From positions 52,501 to 116,500 of the forward strand of contig CAHIKZ030000130.1 of NCBI GenBank assembly GCA_903632075.3: a DNA stretch of 64,000 nt, read 5' to 3'. This document shows, in pieces, positions 43,125 to 51,906 of this stretch (position 1 is its first letter; each line of letters starts with the position of its first letter). Below the pieces are notes generated by a model. That model did no database searches. It worked only from the letters and a program-made list of their open reading frames with translations, and was not told the origin of the DNA. Made by a program: the position numbers and the translations under genes. Origin of the DNA: Acanthosepion pharaonis (taxonomy: Eukaryota; Mollusca; Cephalopoda; Sepiida; Sepiidae).

Positions 43125-44828
43125 ATGGATTCCAAAGAAAAAGATGAACAGCACAAATGTGAAATGTGTGGCAAATCATTTACTGAAGATTCAGTTCTTA
43201 TTGAGCACCTGAAGACTCATAAGGATTTCCAGGAAAAAATATCTGAAGAAAATTTGTCAAGGGAAGATAATTCAGAAAACCATATTATATTGAATACTGA
43301 ACAAAAATCTCATACTTGTGATGTGTGTGGAAAAACTTTCAGAGATAATTATAATTTAAGAATACACTTGAGAACACATACTGGAGAAAAACATTTTTGT
43401 TGTGAAGTATGTGGCAAAGCTTGCTCAACACAGGGTAATCTAAAAGTCCATATGAGAAAGCATACAGGTGAAAGACCGTTTCATTGTGAAGTATGTGGAA
43501 AACATTTCTCTCATAGTGGTATTCTAAAAACCCATATGAGAAAGCATATAGGTGAAGAACCTTTTCACTGTGAAGTGTGTGGAAAAACTTTCTCCTATAA
43601 TAGTGCCCTGAAAACCCATATGATAACACATACTGGAGAAAGAAATACAGTGGAAAAACCTTTCCATTGTGAATTATGTGGAAATGATTTTTCTTACAAA
43701 TCTACTTTGAAACGCCACATGCTGATGCATACAGAAGGGAAATGTAATCAATGTCAAGTATGTGGAAAAGTTTTCTCTCAGAGTGGCAAGTTAAAAATCC
43801 ACATGAGTAAGCATACAGGTGAAAAACCTTTTCACTGTGAAGTCTGTGGAAAAACATTCTCCTGTGATAGTGCCCTGAAAACCCATATGATAACACATAC
43901 TGGTGAAAGAAATTTCCAATGTGAAGTCTGTTCAAAAGCATACTCTACAAACAGCGCTTTAAAAATTCACATGAAAAAACATACACGTGAAACACCTTCT
44001 CATTGTGAAGTAGCTAGAGAAACACTCTCCAGTAATACTGCCCTGAAAACCCATGTGATAACAGATTCAGTGGAAAAACCATTTCATTGTGAAGTATGTG
44101 GAAATGATTTTTCTTACAAATCTACTTTGAAACGCCACATGCTGATGCATACAGAAGGGAAATGTAATCAATGTCAAGTATGTGGAAAAGTTTTCTCTCA
44201 GAGTGACAAGTTAAAAATCCACATGAGTAAGCATACAGGTGAAAAACCTTTTCACTGTGAAGTCTGTGGAAAAACATTCTCCTGTGATAGTGCCCTGAAA
44301 ACCCATATGATAACACATACTGGTGAAAGAAATTTTCAATGTGAAGTCTGTTCAAAAGCATACTCTAGCAACTGTGCTTTAAAAATTCACATGGAAAAAC
44401 ATACAAGGGAAACACGTTCTCATTGTGAAGTAGATAGAAAAACACTCTCCAATAATACTGCCCTGACAACCCATGTGATAACAGATTCAGTGGAAAAACC
44501 TTTTCATTGTGAAGTATGTGGAAATGATTTTTCTTACAAATCTACCTTAAAACGCCACATGCTGATGCATACAGAAAAGAAATGTTATTGTCAAGTATGT
44601 GGAAAAGCTTTCTCTCAGAGTGCTTATCTAAAAACTCACATGACAATCCATACAGGGATAAAACCTTTTCATTGTGAAGTTTGTGGAAAGGAATTTTCTC
44701 GAAATACTTGCTTGAAAATGCACATGACAACACATACAGGAGAGAAACCTTTTTCCTGTCAGGTGTGTGGAGAAGCTTTCTCTCGAAAGAGATATTTGAA
44801 AACTCACATATGGGTGATACATACTTAA
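43125..44828 (+). CDS. ZNF-B, C2H2 zinc-finger protein, 19 fingers
   Basis: An uninterrupted 567-codon frame with the family start MDSKEKDEQHKC, finger 1, an acidic spacer, then 18 further C2H2 units and the RYLKTHIWVIHT end. Seventeen units keep all four ligands. Units 10 (CEVARETL...HVITD) and 15 (CEVDRKTL...HVITD) have lost the second Cys and the last His. Units 6-10 are repeated as units 11-15 with a 420-bp period at near identity, and unit 16 begins a third round (GNDFSYKSTLKRHMLMH). No effector domain is present. The start matches ZNF-A and has a favourable AACCATGG context. Expected nuclear nucleic-acid-binding protein; target unknown. It is longer than ZNF-A because of the block duplication. 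Confidence 0.92.
   Translation: MDSKEKDEQHKCEMCGKSFTEDSVLIEHLKTHKDFQEKISEENLSREDNSENHIILNTEQKSHTCDVCGKTFRDNYNLRIHLRTHTGEKHFCCEVCGKACSTQGNLKVHMRKHTGERPFHCEVCGKHFSHSGILKTHMRKHIGEEPFHCEVCGKTFSYNSALKTHMITHTGERNTVEKPFHCELCGNDFSYKSTLKRHMLMHTEGKCNQCQVCGKVFSQSGKLKIHMSKHTGEKPFHCEVCGKTFSCDSALKTHMITHTGERNFQCEVCSKAYSTNSALKIHMKKHTRETPSHCEVARETLSSNTALKTHVITDSVEKPFHCEVCGNDFSYKSTLKRHMLMHTEGKCNQCQVCGKVFSQSDKLKIHMSKHTGEKPFHCEVCGKTFSCDSALKTHMITHTGERNFQCEVCSKAYSSNCALKIHMEKHTRETRSHCEVDRKTLSNNTALTTHVITDSVEKPFHCEVCGNDFSYKSTLKRHMLMHTEKKCYCQVCGKAFSQSAYLKTHMTIHTGIKPFHCEVCGKEFSRNTCLKMHMTTHTGEKPFSCQVCGEAFSRKRYLKTHIWVIHT
43672..44511 (+). repeat. 420-bp tandem duplication (5 fingers) inside ZNF-B
   Basis: 43,672-44,091 and 44,092-44,511 are nearly identical in DNA, with differences such as GTGGCAAG/GTGACAAG and TCTACAAACAGC/TCTAGCAACTGT. 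The period is five 84-bp finger units, so the frame is kept. Confidence 0.9.
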
Positions 44829-44884
44829 TTTTGATTCAATGTATTTCTGAGAATATTGTGATTTTGCTTTTTATAAATAACTGA

Positions 44885-44890
44885 AATAAA
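44885..44890 (+). terminator. Candidate poly(A) signal of ZNF-B
   Basis: AATAAA 57 bp after the stop codon, conserved in the other two copies. Confidence 0.6.
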
Positions 44891-45116
44891 AACCAGCCTG
44901 CAATGATGGTCTTAAAGCAGCTTTCTTTTGTATAAAACACAAGTGCCATCTAGAATCATAATGCTAGTGGGAATTTTTTGGCTTATAAAATAAGTGTGCC
45001 AGTACAAATAAAACTTTCACTGCTGCATTTGTTATCAAGTTGTTGCCTGGCTGTGATGGAAAAATAGAAGATTGCCATTTACAGGAAATAAATGATTATA
45101 AACATGCCGAGGGTGA

Positions 45117-45390
45117 TTACTTATTACTTAATTTTTCTCCCAATGTTTTTGCCATCAAGGCCTCCCTATGAAGAAAGCAGTGAGTTACAATATCATTCTC
45201 ATTTTCTTTTTTCACAAAAGTTGAAATGTACAACCCTACCATAGAAGAGGCCTCATCTGTACAAATGCCTACACACAACATCCATGATAACTGCCATTTA
45301 TCAAGATAGTTATTCAGAATGTTAATACCGTCCTCACCTTTTGTAGTCACACTTAATTCTTTACAAAAAAGAAACTGATTTACTATTTCA
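45117..45390 (-). pseudogene. hAT transposase fragment, ZBED5-like
   Basis: Reads VVEIVNQFLFCKELSV, GEDGINILNNYLDKWQLSWM, CVGICTDEASSMVGLY, DIVTHCFLHREALMAKTLGE and a stop. CTDEASSM...HCFLHREAL is the catalytic-core signature of ZBED5/SCAND3-type hAT transposases. The open stretch is about 90 codons; both ends are lost. It abuts the end of ZNF unit B on one side and a Gypsy integrase fragment on the other. The relic at 15.0-16.1 kb is from the same family. Confidence 0.85.
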
Positions 45391-45483
45391 ACAACTGCAT
45401 ATCACCCCTGTGCTAACGGCCTCGTTGAGCGTTTCCACCACCAATTAAAGGCTGTGCTAACTAGTCGTGTCCCTTTGATTAGG
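45391..45483 (+). pseudogene. Ty3/Gypsy integrase fragment
   Basis: Reads TTAYHPCANGLVERFHHQLK followed by AVLTSRVPLIR. TTAYHPQANGLVERFHRQLK is the integrase-core segment of Ty3/Gypsy elements, containing the third catalytic residue (the Glu of VER). Only about 31 codons remain, joined to a hAT fragment running the other way. Confidence 0.8.
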
Positions 45484-45489
45484 TAATAG

Positions 45490-46465
45490 TTGTACCTGAG
45501 TTCATATTAAAAGGAAGTAATATTAAACTGTAATTTAGAAGAATAAAGTTGGTAAAAGTTCAGTAGAGATTTGTGAGTTTGTACTTGCGTGGATGCTGGT
45601 AATTGTCTTTAATGTCTGGCCAGCAATGACTAAGACGGGAGTTCTTGAAGGTTACATCTTGGCACTTGGTAGCAGGGAATGAGACGTGCAAGAGAGATGA
45701 ATGAAAAAAAAGCTACAATATTTATTGTCGTAAATACAACAAATGTGGCACAAGGCCAAAAGGGGTTGGGGAAAAGGACGGTCATCACTTGTCTTAATAT
45801 AAAACTTAGCTAGCCACAACCACTGACCCTATCATACGAAACAATATTCCTATCACCAAAACAACACATTTATCCATAGCTTTCATACTACATCCACCAA
45901 AATACCTCTTTGTCTCATTGAAAATCCTAAATAGTCCCCTTATGTACAAATATTGTTGGGGGGGGGGGGCATAAAAACAACAATTTTTAAAAAGATCCCC
46001 AATGAATATATACAATATAACATAAAATATTTACAAGAAACTAAACAAACACTGTGTTATTAATAAAAAAACCCAGAAACCTTAAATGTGGCAGAAATAT
46101 CAGTTAACCGGACGAAATCGATGTGGGACTAAGAAAATAAAGAGAACACTCATTCCTCTAAAGCATTCACACAGACACACACACATTCATACACAACAAC
46201 AAATACGAAAAACACATGCAAAATGAAAGGCACCCCGCATCCATCAGAGAACTGACATCACTGACCACCTAAACGAGATAGGGGATGGGGAGTTAAACTA
46301 AAGGAAAAAAAATGGGGACAGAAATAAAAGGGGCCGATGAGCAAACACACCCTAGCTAAGTTTACCGAAAAAGAAAAGAAAAGCTAAAAAATCAACTACA
46401 AAAAACTAAACTAGCCTACTCTTGGGAAGGGTTGCCCATGTTCAACCGAGGAAAACAATATCCTG
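45490..46465. other. Non-coding, probable LINE 3' UTR and flank
   Basis: On the minus strand this follows the LINE frame at 46.47 kb and ends with AATAAATATTGTAGC near 45,725, so about 46,465-45,710 may be the LINE 3' UTR. A G run (13 G) lies at 45,957-45,970. 45,490-45,710 is unassigned. Confidence 0.45.
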
Positions 46466-46469
46466 ATGC

Positions 46470-47235
46470 CTAACCGGCATCAAAATGCCACTCCAAGTCA
46501 GCCCCTTTTACTTGATACAAGTGCACAAGATTCACCCACCTTTTGCCAAATTCTGATGATGGGAGCCGCCGCCTTTCCATCCTAATCTTGACTTTAAGCT
46601 GATGCTTAAAGAACAAGATCAGTTGGGAAGAGGTGAACTTCTCGCGATCATAGAATTCCTTCTGATGCGTCGTCCAAATCACGACTCTCATAACCCCTAG
46701 TAAGCAACAGAACACATAGTGTTCAGCCTTCGTCAATTGCGGCACCACATTGCTACAAACAGAACTAGCTTCAAGGGCAAAAAAATTTCCCTGCAGTATG
46801 TGAACCATGAGGCCCTCAACAAACTTGCACAACGGCACTACTGCCCTGCACTGAAAAAAGGCGTGACCAATGGTCTCGACTTCCCCAGTACAGTGACGAC
46901 AGTTTGGATATTTCTCCAAGCCTGCTGAGCAAAGTCTCTTGCCGACCCAGAGGGCCCCACGAATAACCAGCCAGGTGAGTGATGCCTCATCGTTATTGAG
47001 ACATTTCAACCAAGTCACCCAAGGCCATATGGAGCGAGCCTCCTGCTTCGTAAGACCGAGCTCGCCAATCAGATCATCTTGAACGACCCCCCTAACTAAC
47101 AGTCGATACAATGCCTTACGAGACAACGCCTGGGCATTGGAGAGGCCATCCGATGCCCGTAAGAGGAGTTTCAGAACATGACGACATTCTTTCCATATGT
47201 GACTGATGAGGCAGATTTTTTCGATGAAGTAGGTT
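46470..47235 (-). pseudogene. LINE C-terminal domain (Tx1/L1-like or related)
   Basis: An open frame of about 265 codons, including WLVIRGALWVGKRL, then a CCHC knuckle CRHCTGEVETIGHAFFQC (C-x2-C-x9-H-x4-C), then long helical sequence ending at GADLEWHFDAG. A post-RT domain with a CRHC..GE.ET..HAFF.C knuckle is standard in several non-LTR clades, including Tx1/L1-like elements annotated often in molluscs. RT and endonuclease are missing. The first about 25 codons lie in sequence similar to SINE module M, so the real LINE may start near 47,200. The frame is open, so insertion may be recent, but it is 5' truncated. Confidence 0.7.
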
Positions 47236-47368
47236 GCCATTTCTTTCTGTGGTAGACCAGTTGCCATCCAAGGCGATAGAACCCAGTCTGTCCTACTATT
47301 TACCCATAGCTGGAGGGAGAAGAAGGGGATTCATACCATTCCCAAGGGTATTAACACATAAGTGAATG

Positions 47369-47734
47369 TGTTATGGGGTCCTCCCCTTTTTCATATAAGT
47401 GGACTCAACCACAGTGTTACTTGGACTGCTGCCGCTAATTACCCAGAGTCAGTCAGAATAGAGATAGTAAGAAGACTAAGACTGAGATTGAGTTGGAGGT
47501 AGAGTAATAAATGTGAGGTAACCGCTTGTAGAAGTCAGATACAAGCACGCAGACTCTAAGGAAGTCCTACTTCGAGACTGTATATATCTATATGTTATTG
47601 CTACTAACCGCGTTCCTGGATTTACTAACAGTATTACCCTTTGTATTATTATGTAAATAAATTTTATTTCTTATATTTAATTCTTGCATTTGTCATTCAT
47701 TGGAGACCGATTTTCATCTCGGAATCCAAGAACA
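47369..47734. mobile_element. Solo LTR, 366 bp, right-arm copy
   Basis: TGTTATGGGGTCC at one end and GGAATCCAAGAACA at the other, flanked by GAATG on both sides (47,364-47,368 and 47,735-47,739). This is the mirror of 29,587-29,951, at the same position in the same SINE. AATAAA motifs on this strand suggest the element runs in plus orientation here. Confidence 0.85.
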
Positions 47735-47739
47735 GAATG

Positions 47740-47960
47740 TAATGGATTCAACTGGAATTCACACTCGGCTCTCCGATTCCTCAATCCGAGCCACTATCCA
47801 TTACTCCACTGTGCCTCTTGAAGTCAATTGTGCTATTCGTGATACACACTTGGGTGATCATGTCTCTTTCGATACATGACTGACGAGGCAGACTTTTTCC
47901 TCGGAGTAGGTTGCCATTTCTTTCTGCGGTAGACCATTTGCCATCCAAGGCTATAGAACG
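47740..47960 (-). repeat. tRNA-like body and module M of the SINE, right-arm copy
   Basis: Mirror of 29.37-29.58 kb: the tRNA-like part at 47,740-47,818, then GCCTCTTGAAGTCAATT and module M (CGATACATGACTGACGAGGC, then GGTTGCCATTTCTTTCTGCG). Confidence 0.6.
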
Positions 47961-48535
47961 CCATATTTATTACAACGTTTCGGACGTTTGTTGTCATTAT
48001 CACTTTTCTCTGGCACTCCTTATTATGAGCTCTGGTAAAAAAACATGCAATGATAACAGCAAAAAATTGCAATATGAGCACTAGTAAAAATGGTTGCTGA
48101 AGACATTAGGTTTATAATACCCAGAAATTCATATACAGATGTCCTCTGACATCCATTAAACATGTCACGTCCTCAAGAACACATGGCACAGTGGATAAAG
48201 GCGTTGGTTAGATCCAGTGACAGGACCTAAAGACTGTGAGTTCAATACTCGGTTAAGGCAGTGGAGAACTTTCAGACGGAAATTAACAGGAGATAACTGA
48301 TAACTGACATTCATTAAACATGGCACGTGGAACTAGAACAGTCTACCTCAGTGAGCGAAATAAAGGGTTCAGTTCGACATTCCAGCCACCTGAAGAAGGC
48401 CGGAGCGTACAACGGCCGAAACGTTGTAATAAATATGGCAACAAAGATGAGGACAATAGTCCGAATAATGTACATAATACCTCATCTCAGAAATATAGAC
48501 AGATATATAATTTCCATTTACTTAATCAACTTAAA
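47960..48535 (+). mobile_element. PLE 3' module with tRNA-like unit (copy 3)
   Basis: tRNA-like unit GGCACAGTGGATAAAGGCG ... GAGTTCAATACTCGG at 48,185-48,253, then GGAACTAGAACAGTCTACC, CACCTGAAGAAGGCCGGAGC, CGGCCGAAACGTTGTAATAA, AGATGAGGACAATAGTCC, ending at CTCAGAAATATAGACAG. It contains a CUGAAGA..GAAAC pair around a 5-bp GGCCG/CGGCC stem. Mirror of 28.8-29.37 kb. Confidence 0.7.
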
Positions 48536-48547
48536 CTATAAAAAACA

Positions 48548-49297
48548 GTTATCTCTATCTATAAAAGGCAGGATGTGTGTGTGTGTGACGAATGCACGGC
48601 CGCAATTTTCGACGGATTTGCACCAAAATTTACATGCACATGCTCCAAGTTAGCGGAAAGGCCAAGACCGACTTTGCATTTCCCAACTCCCATCGATAGT
48701 GGAAATAATCGATTCTTTCATGCTTCTACAGCAATTTTCGTGTAGTTTGCGGCCATTTTGTACTGGCCAGAGTGGCTGCCACGAATAGGCAGGAAGATTC
48801 TATTGGCCAGCATGAGAGCCAACAGCTGACTGATACGAATGTTAACTAGCATGCTAGCATGCAAAAAAAAAAAATCGATAGCTGCATTCGTCACAAGTGG
48901 GAAAAATCTAAATCTGCATGGCACTTTACTCCAATTGGCTCATTCGCTTGCTTAAACTCAACGTTGATTCTGATTCCGCAGAACTGGTTTGGGTGTGAAA
49001 AAGTATTTGTTGTTAACATTCTTTTTTCATTCGTTTTTTCCAGTTACGAGTCCTTTTTTAAAGCTGACCGTTTTGTGTTCATTTTGTTTAGTTCTTTTTT
49101 TCATAACAGATTTAAAGTTTAGTATAGAGCTTAAAAAAAAATCGCAGTGTGAGATAGGCAAGAAGTAAGGCATGTAGCAACATCAGCATGGCAAAAGGGC
49201 ACTCCTTTAAAGGCAAGGAAGGGCAAAAATATTTTAAGTCAAGTGATAGCGTACGATTTTTGAATCAAGCACTGACAACGCCAGGCCATGCTGCTAG
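48548..49297 (+). mobile_element. Helentron-like non-autonomous element, right-arm copy
   Basis: TCTATCTATAAAAGGCAGGA, a GTGTGTGTG tract, ACGAATGCACGGCCGCAATT, then about 700 bp to ACAACGCCAGGCCATGCTGC and CTAG. A second end (GGGCAACGCCGGGCCATGC, TGCCAGT) lies at 49,348-49,372. Mirror of 27.98-28.71 kb. Confidence 0.65.
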
Positions 49298-51454
49298 TAT
49301 ATATATATATATATAAACAAAGACTTTTACCCACAGAAATAGGGCAACGCCGGGCCATGCTGCCAGTGCATATATAAATTCCATTTCTTTATTCAACTTT
49401 TCTTATTTGATGTTTTTTTTGTTTCATATTTTGTAGTGTTTTGCGTAAATATAAATTTGTTAGGCCATTCTAATCCATACACGTGTGCATAAATGTTCAC
49501 TACAATTTTGTTGTTAAATACAAGTTTATTTTCATTAGTTTTACTTCAAAATAAATCATATACACAATATTTCTATAATGCAATTCATAAAGCCGTTGTT
49601 GTTTTTATCAATTCTGTCTTCTTTAACTTTAATATCTTCATGTGGGGAAAGTTGAGTCAATTTCCACATAGTGGCATATCAACCTCTATGGGTTTTTAGC
49701 ATTCAGCTTCTACCTAATTATAATATTATTTTGACTCAGTGCATTCTATTGGTTGTAAAATACTGCAATTCATTTTTCATGTAATATTTCTCTTGGCAAC
49801 AAACTTTGTGCAAGCTAAACGTCAAATGGATCACAGTATAGAGATTGCTGTTTTTCACACCCACAAACACACCGAGTCATTTTATTCGCATGCGATTGGC
49901 TAATAAATTACTACTGCCTTTGTATATGACAATTTAACCATCGCAGTCGTTCCTTTGAATCTTTTGGTTCTGAGCATACTTACCTATTCTGCTTAGTACG
50001 AGTGTAGTGATTGGTTAATTTTTAAGCAATCATATTTTTAATGTAAGATCAAGTTTTTCTGCAGTTCCGTGGGAGCCTACCTTTTTTCCTTAAAAGGGGC
50101 GACTTTTCGCAAGTCGCCAGTAAGATCCAGTAAGGTTCCAGCCGTCAACACAAATCCACGATCTTGCTCTACGCACACACAGACACAGAATTTCGTAACT
50201 ACAAACTTACATTTTCTCTCTGTAACTTTCGCGATGTACAATCAACCAGAACTTTGTTGATTCAAACCAGTTTATTCACAACACATATCAAGCAATTGTA
50301 TTTCTTCGTATTATCCATTCTTCACATGCAAACTTTGCTTTAACAATTATTTCGGAACATTTATCTCACAAGAGAACTTTCTTCAAACGGTTGATTACAA
50401 TCAATCTACAGACAAAGGGAAATAACTTCCTTCTCTTTAGTCTACATTGTGAATACGATTTTATTTCATGCTTGTTGTTGTATTTTATTCAATATATATT
50501 TGTTGGTTAACAAATTAGAGTTGTTATTATTTCTTGAATCCTGTACGTGGAAGTATTGTAGTGCCACGCCTACATCTTCTCCAATTCTAATTGGTCAATA
50601 AATACATACTTAAAAATAACAGGACAATTTATCTATCGCATTCCACCACAGTCAATTTGTTTGTTCAAAACAAGCTTTGCTACAAAATCGCTGATTGGTC
50701 CATTTTCCGCCCAGATATTTTTCGTGTATATTCAAAAATGTACCACAGCGTCTCTGTTGGGAGCCACCCCAGACAGTATAAATATTGGATGCATTCCAAA
50801 AAACCAGTATTAGTAATTTCGGAACCACAGTCGAGGTACCCAGAGACAATAGTTCTCATTTACTCGCTCGTGTATTTCATCGTACTCACTCCGCACGTAC
50901 ACACACACTACAGAACTTTATCTGACACACCACCAATTATCAGTGGTCACACCACCTTAAATCAACTTTGTAAGTTGCAACTACTGAACAATTTTCTGAA
51001 AGAAATATTCTATTTTCAACACTGAACTCTGAACATTTTACTCAGACAAATCTTCTTTAAGACATTTCCTTACAGTCAAGGGGAAGCTACTTTTTTCTCC
51101 CTTTTTTACTCATATTGCAACTACTTTGTATTATTGTTGAATTTAATATATGTTGCAGTGGGCTGAGAGGTGTGAGTGCCAATCGACCGTACAACTAACA
51201 AAGCGGACACAAAGGCAAAGAGACGGCTATAGCAAAGAAGGATGACAAACGCAGATGGTCTGTAGTAGACGATGGAAATCGTGTCTTTATTTTGCGAACG
51301 GTGGGTGGTAGGGCGACAGAGGTCGTTTGTTCGGGAACGGTATCCGGAGGTTAACAGGCGTTGGAACAGGTCGCTGGACGTCAGTGGGCACTAGATTAGA
51401 TCGTCAGGCGTCAGCAGGTGCTGGAATACGTAGCAGGGCATCAGTAAAGCGCCG

Positions 51455-51625
51455 CAGGAGTGAGCCGGAGCTGGAGGCGTGAGCCGGAGGGCTAGAAGCT
51501 GCAGGAGTGAGCTGGAGAACTCTGGAGGCCGTTGGATGCTGCAGGAGTGAGCTGGAGACTGCTGGAAGCTGCAGGGGTGAGCTGGAGGCCGCTGGAAGCT
51601 GCCGGAGTGAGCTGGCGTCTCAGAG
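51455..51625 (+). repeat. GC-rich minisatellite, about 30-bp period
   Basis: Degenerate units of GAGCTGGAG(A/G)C(T/C)GCTGGAAGCTGCAGG. The open frame on the minus strand (Pro/Ser-rich) is repeat translation. Confidence 0.75.
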
Positions 51626-51807
51626 GGCAAGCAGTAGCAGTGAGTGGAGCCTCGAAGAGTGGTAATCGAATGACTTTCGGAAGTTAGCCCTGAAAAGGAC
51701 TGTTTGAGCAACTGCTGCTGGGTCCCGTCAGCTGCTGGGCTCGGTCGACTTGACTGGGCGTGTCAAAGTCGCGATTCAGGAAGGCTACCTGGCCGGCGGT
51801 ATTTACT

Positions 51808-51906
51808 TAACTCCCACGGGGTCAAGATGTGACACAAGGTCGTTTTTCGTGGGATTACTTGACTCCCACGGGGTCAAGACGTGACACAAGGTCGTTTTTC
51901 GTGGGA
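51808..51906 (+). repeat. Tandem repeat, two units of about 51 bp
   Basis: ACTCCCACGGGGTCAAGA, TGTGACACAAGGTCG and TTTTTCGTGGGA, repeated once with one or two changes, followed by GGTC-rich steps to about 52,030. Confidence 0.8.

Larger units (their letters stand above)
35800..45120 (+). repeat. ZNF unit B (third copy of the segmental unit)
   Basis: Shares with unit C, in the same orientation, repeat R (35.90 / 53.02 kb), the AATAAGTAATGTTTGAATCAG block (36.12 / 53.23 kb), the exon-like block, the CAGTCAAAGCGAGATATCGG block (39.23 / 53.92 kb), the PLE relic (41.23 / 55.04 kb), the LINE relic (42.0 / 58.8 kb), the ZNF gene and its 3' flank. It lacks the 21-bp repeat and the RTE-like LINE present in A and C. 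It contains extra AT-rich sequence at 36.6-39.9 kb, partly inverted copies of itself. Confidence 0.8.

Noticed and set aside
43339..44822. Minus-strand frames inside ZNF-B
   Set aside because: Same shadow effect; their 420-bp periodicity is that of the finger block.
48395..48450. Complete hammerhead ribozyme in the CCTGAAGAAGGCC..GAAACGTT module
   Set aside because: Both core boxes and stem II are present, but I could not form stem III or find a proper cleavage triplet; only the 9.65, 14.8 and 27.7 kb families were kept.
51391..51711. Pro/Ser/His-rich 106-codon frame
   Set aside because: Translation of a GC-rich minisatellite within an LTR-type insertion.
51808..51906. CRISPR-like repeat
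   Set aside because: Only two adjacent units with no spacers; eukaryotic tandem repeat.
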